Below are positions 5,329-6,230 of a stretch of DNA of 6,230 bases, piece by piece (the first letter of the stretch is position 1; every line of letters starts with the position of its first letter). The notes under the pieces were generated by a model, which worked only from the letters and a program-made list of their open reading frames with translations, did not search any database and was not told the origin of the DNA. Source of the stretch: DASWHR01 sp035541035 (GTDB lineage: Bacteria > Actinomycetota > AC-67); NCBI GenBank assembly GCA_035541035.1, contig DATLFO010000236.1:1-6230 (forward strand), read 5' to 3'. Made by a program: the position numbers and the translations under genes.

Positions 5329-6230
5329 TCACCGCCAAACAAGCTGTTTCAGGCGATCGGTCCAAGGCCGCCCGATATGCGTTTCCACCAGAATGTCCCG
5401 ATTCATCATCTTCGAGACTTCGAATTGGTCGCTGCCGCCGGCCGTCAGGCCTTCGGGCGGAAAGATCCGAACCGTGAGCGCGTCGGCCGCCGCTGCCGGC
5501 TGACGCGGCACGAGCAGACGGACGCGGCCCTCGTCCCACGAGCCGGCGGGTAGCTCGAAGGTCAGCGTCGTCTCGGCCGAGCCGCCCGGCGCCACGTCGA
5601 TGAAGCGCGACACGATCAGCGCGTCGGGGGCGGCTTGGATCTCGGTGCCGACGGGCTTGCCGGCCTCGCTCCACTCGGCGCGCGCCGCCGCGGCCGGCAG
5701 ATAGACGTTGAGAAACGACACGTTGCGTCCCGCGCGATACAGCACCTCGCCGTCGGGCACGTTCGCCGGACCCATCACCTCGCGCGTCAATCCGGATGCG
5801 GGCGCGCTGTTTCGCAGCGTCACCTTGACCGCCGCGCTCGCGCTGCCGTCCTCGCGCAGCCGGATCTGGATGTCGATCTCGCGCCGCAGGTAGTAGTCGA
5901 GCTTGTTCGCGCCGGCGTTTTGTGTCACCACGCCGATCATCGTCGTGCCGGACGCGGCGGGCCGGAACGAGCCCGAGACCCCGAGCGCCGCGACGGCGCG
6001 CTGGGGGGCCTCGTCGCGCATCCAGACCTGGATGCGCTTGCGATGCGCCGAAGACGCGAGCGCCGAGGCGAGCTTGACCGGATCCACGCCCTTCTTGATC
6101 TTGTCCACGATCAGCCCGGCCGCGTCGAGCATCGCCATCTTTCGCTCGCGCGAGCGGCTCTGATCGAACTCTTGATACACGTCGCTCATGACGAACTTGG
6201 CGATGGTGGCGGCCTCGAAGGTGTATCCGG
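5329..6230 (-). CDS. DUF4012-family envelope protein, C-terminal part (5' end outside window)
   Basis: The frame is open to the right edge: 13 codons reading GYTFEAATIAKFV precede the ATG at 6189 and continue the family pattern, so that ATG is internal and the protein is N-terminally cut. About 299 residues are visible. Recognised traits of DUF4012 proteins are the SDVYQEFDQSRSRERK stretch, a helical segment with VDPVKLASALASSAHRKRIQVW, 'deAPQRAVAALGVSG', then the hallmark GANKLDYYLRREIDIQ, followed by beta-rich sequence with RNSAPASGL, PDGEVLYRAGRNVSFLNVYLP and a long beta-sandwich tail. Family members usually have one N-terminal membrane segment (not in view) and a large extracytoplasmic part; they are frequent in actinobacterial polysaccharide loci and their biochemical role is unknown. 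It stops with TGA at 5331-5329, 86 bases before the next minus-strand gene, so the two may be co-transcribed or separately driven. Confidence 0.83.
   Translation of the reverse strand, partial: GYTFEAATIAKFVMSDVYQEFDQSRSRERKMAMLDAAGLIVDKIKKGVDPVKLASALASSAHRKRIQVWMRDEAPQRAVAALGVSGSFRPAASGTTMIGVVTQNAGANKLDYYLRREIDIQIRLREDGSASAAVKVTLRNSAPASGLTREVMGPANVPDGEVLYRAGRNVSFLNVYLPAAAARAEWSEAGKPVGTEIQAAPDALIVSRFIDVAPGGSAETTLTFELPAGSWDEGRVRLLVPRQPAAAADALTVRIFPPEGLTAGGSDQFEVSKMMNRDILVETHIGRPWTDRLKQLVWR

Noticed and set aside
4637..5503. A 288-codon plus-strand frame spanning the surface protein and part of DUF4012
   Set aside because: No protein-like motifs, no ribosome binding site, and it crosses the A+T-rich intergenic gap; the minus strand has a clear signal peptide and sorting signal.
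6187..6189. ATG at 6189 as the true start of the DUF4012 protein
   Set aside because: The frame continues upstream to the edge with family-like sequence and the remaining protein lacks the N-terminal membrane segment, so the gene is cut by the window.
1..6230. CRISPR arrays, tRNA/rRNA genes, insertion sequences or long repeats
   Set aside because: No regularly spaced repeats, no tRNA-like cloverleaf segments, no transposase motifs and no notable inverted or direct repeats were seen; almost the whole window is coding.

Overview
The window looks like part of a surface-glycan biosynthesis locus from a high-G+C bacterium, most probably an Actinomycetota member. By eye the DNA is roughly two-thirds G+C. 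Three features point to Actinomycetota: a small secreted protein ending in an LPXTG-like sorting signal (LQTTG, hydrophobic helix, RRRK), a DUF4012-type protein of the kind found in actinobacterial exopolysaccharide loci, and a VanZ-like membrane protein. None of them fixes a genus, and I do not claim one.

Left and centre (1-4719, plus strand): seven genes packed head to tail, read as one operon. In order they are the C-terminal part of a DegT/DnrJ/EryC1/StrS sugar aminotransferase (cut by the left edge), a small PglC-like initiating sugar-phosphate transferase, a class I SAM methyltransferase, a TylF/MycF-type O-methyltransferase, the N-terminal (TPP-binding) and C-terminal subunits of a split transketolase, and a VanZ-family membrane protein. 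Junctions are an 11-base overlap, an ATGA overlap, a 20-base gap with a purine-rich ribosome binding site, another ATGA overlap, a GTGA overlap with a good Shine-Dalgarno, and a 9-base gap.

Right (4709-6230, minus strand): two genes run the opposite way. The secreted LQTTG-anchored protein overlaps the VanZ gene tail to tail by 11 bases. Upstream of it is a DUF4012 protein whose start lies beyond the right edge. The 86-base gap between them is clearly A+T-rich and probably holds the promoter of the anchored protein.

How the genes may work together (inference): the aminotransferase would make an amino sugar nucleotide, the PglC-like enzyme would load a sugar phosphate onto undecaprenyl phosphate to start a repeat unit, the two methyltransferases would decorate sugars, and the split transketolase would move a two-carbon ketol unit to build or extend an unusual sugar. 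The transketolase pair is the most interesting part. It keeps the TPP-binding and catalytic residues but has a changed substrate-side loop, and it sits in a glycan operon rather than a central-metabolism setting. The anchored protein and the DUF4012 protein may belong to the same envelope programme, but only adjacency supports that.
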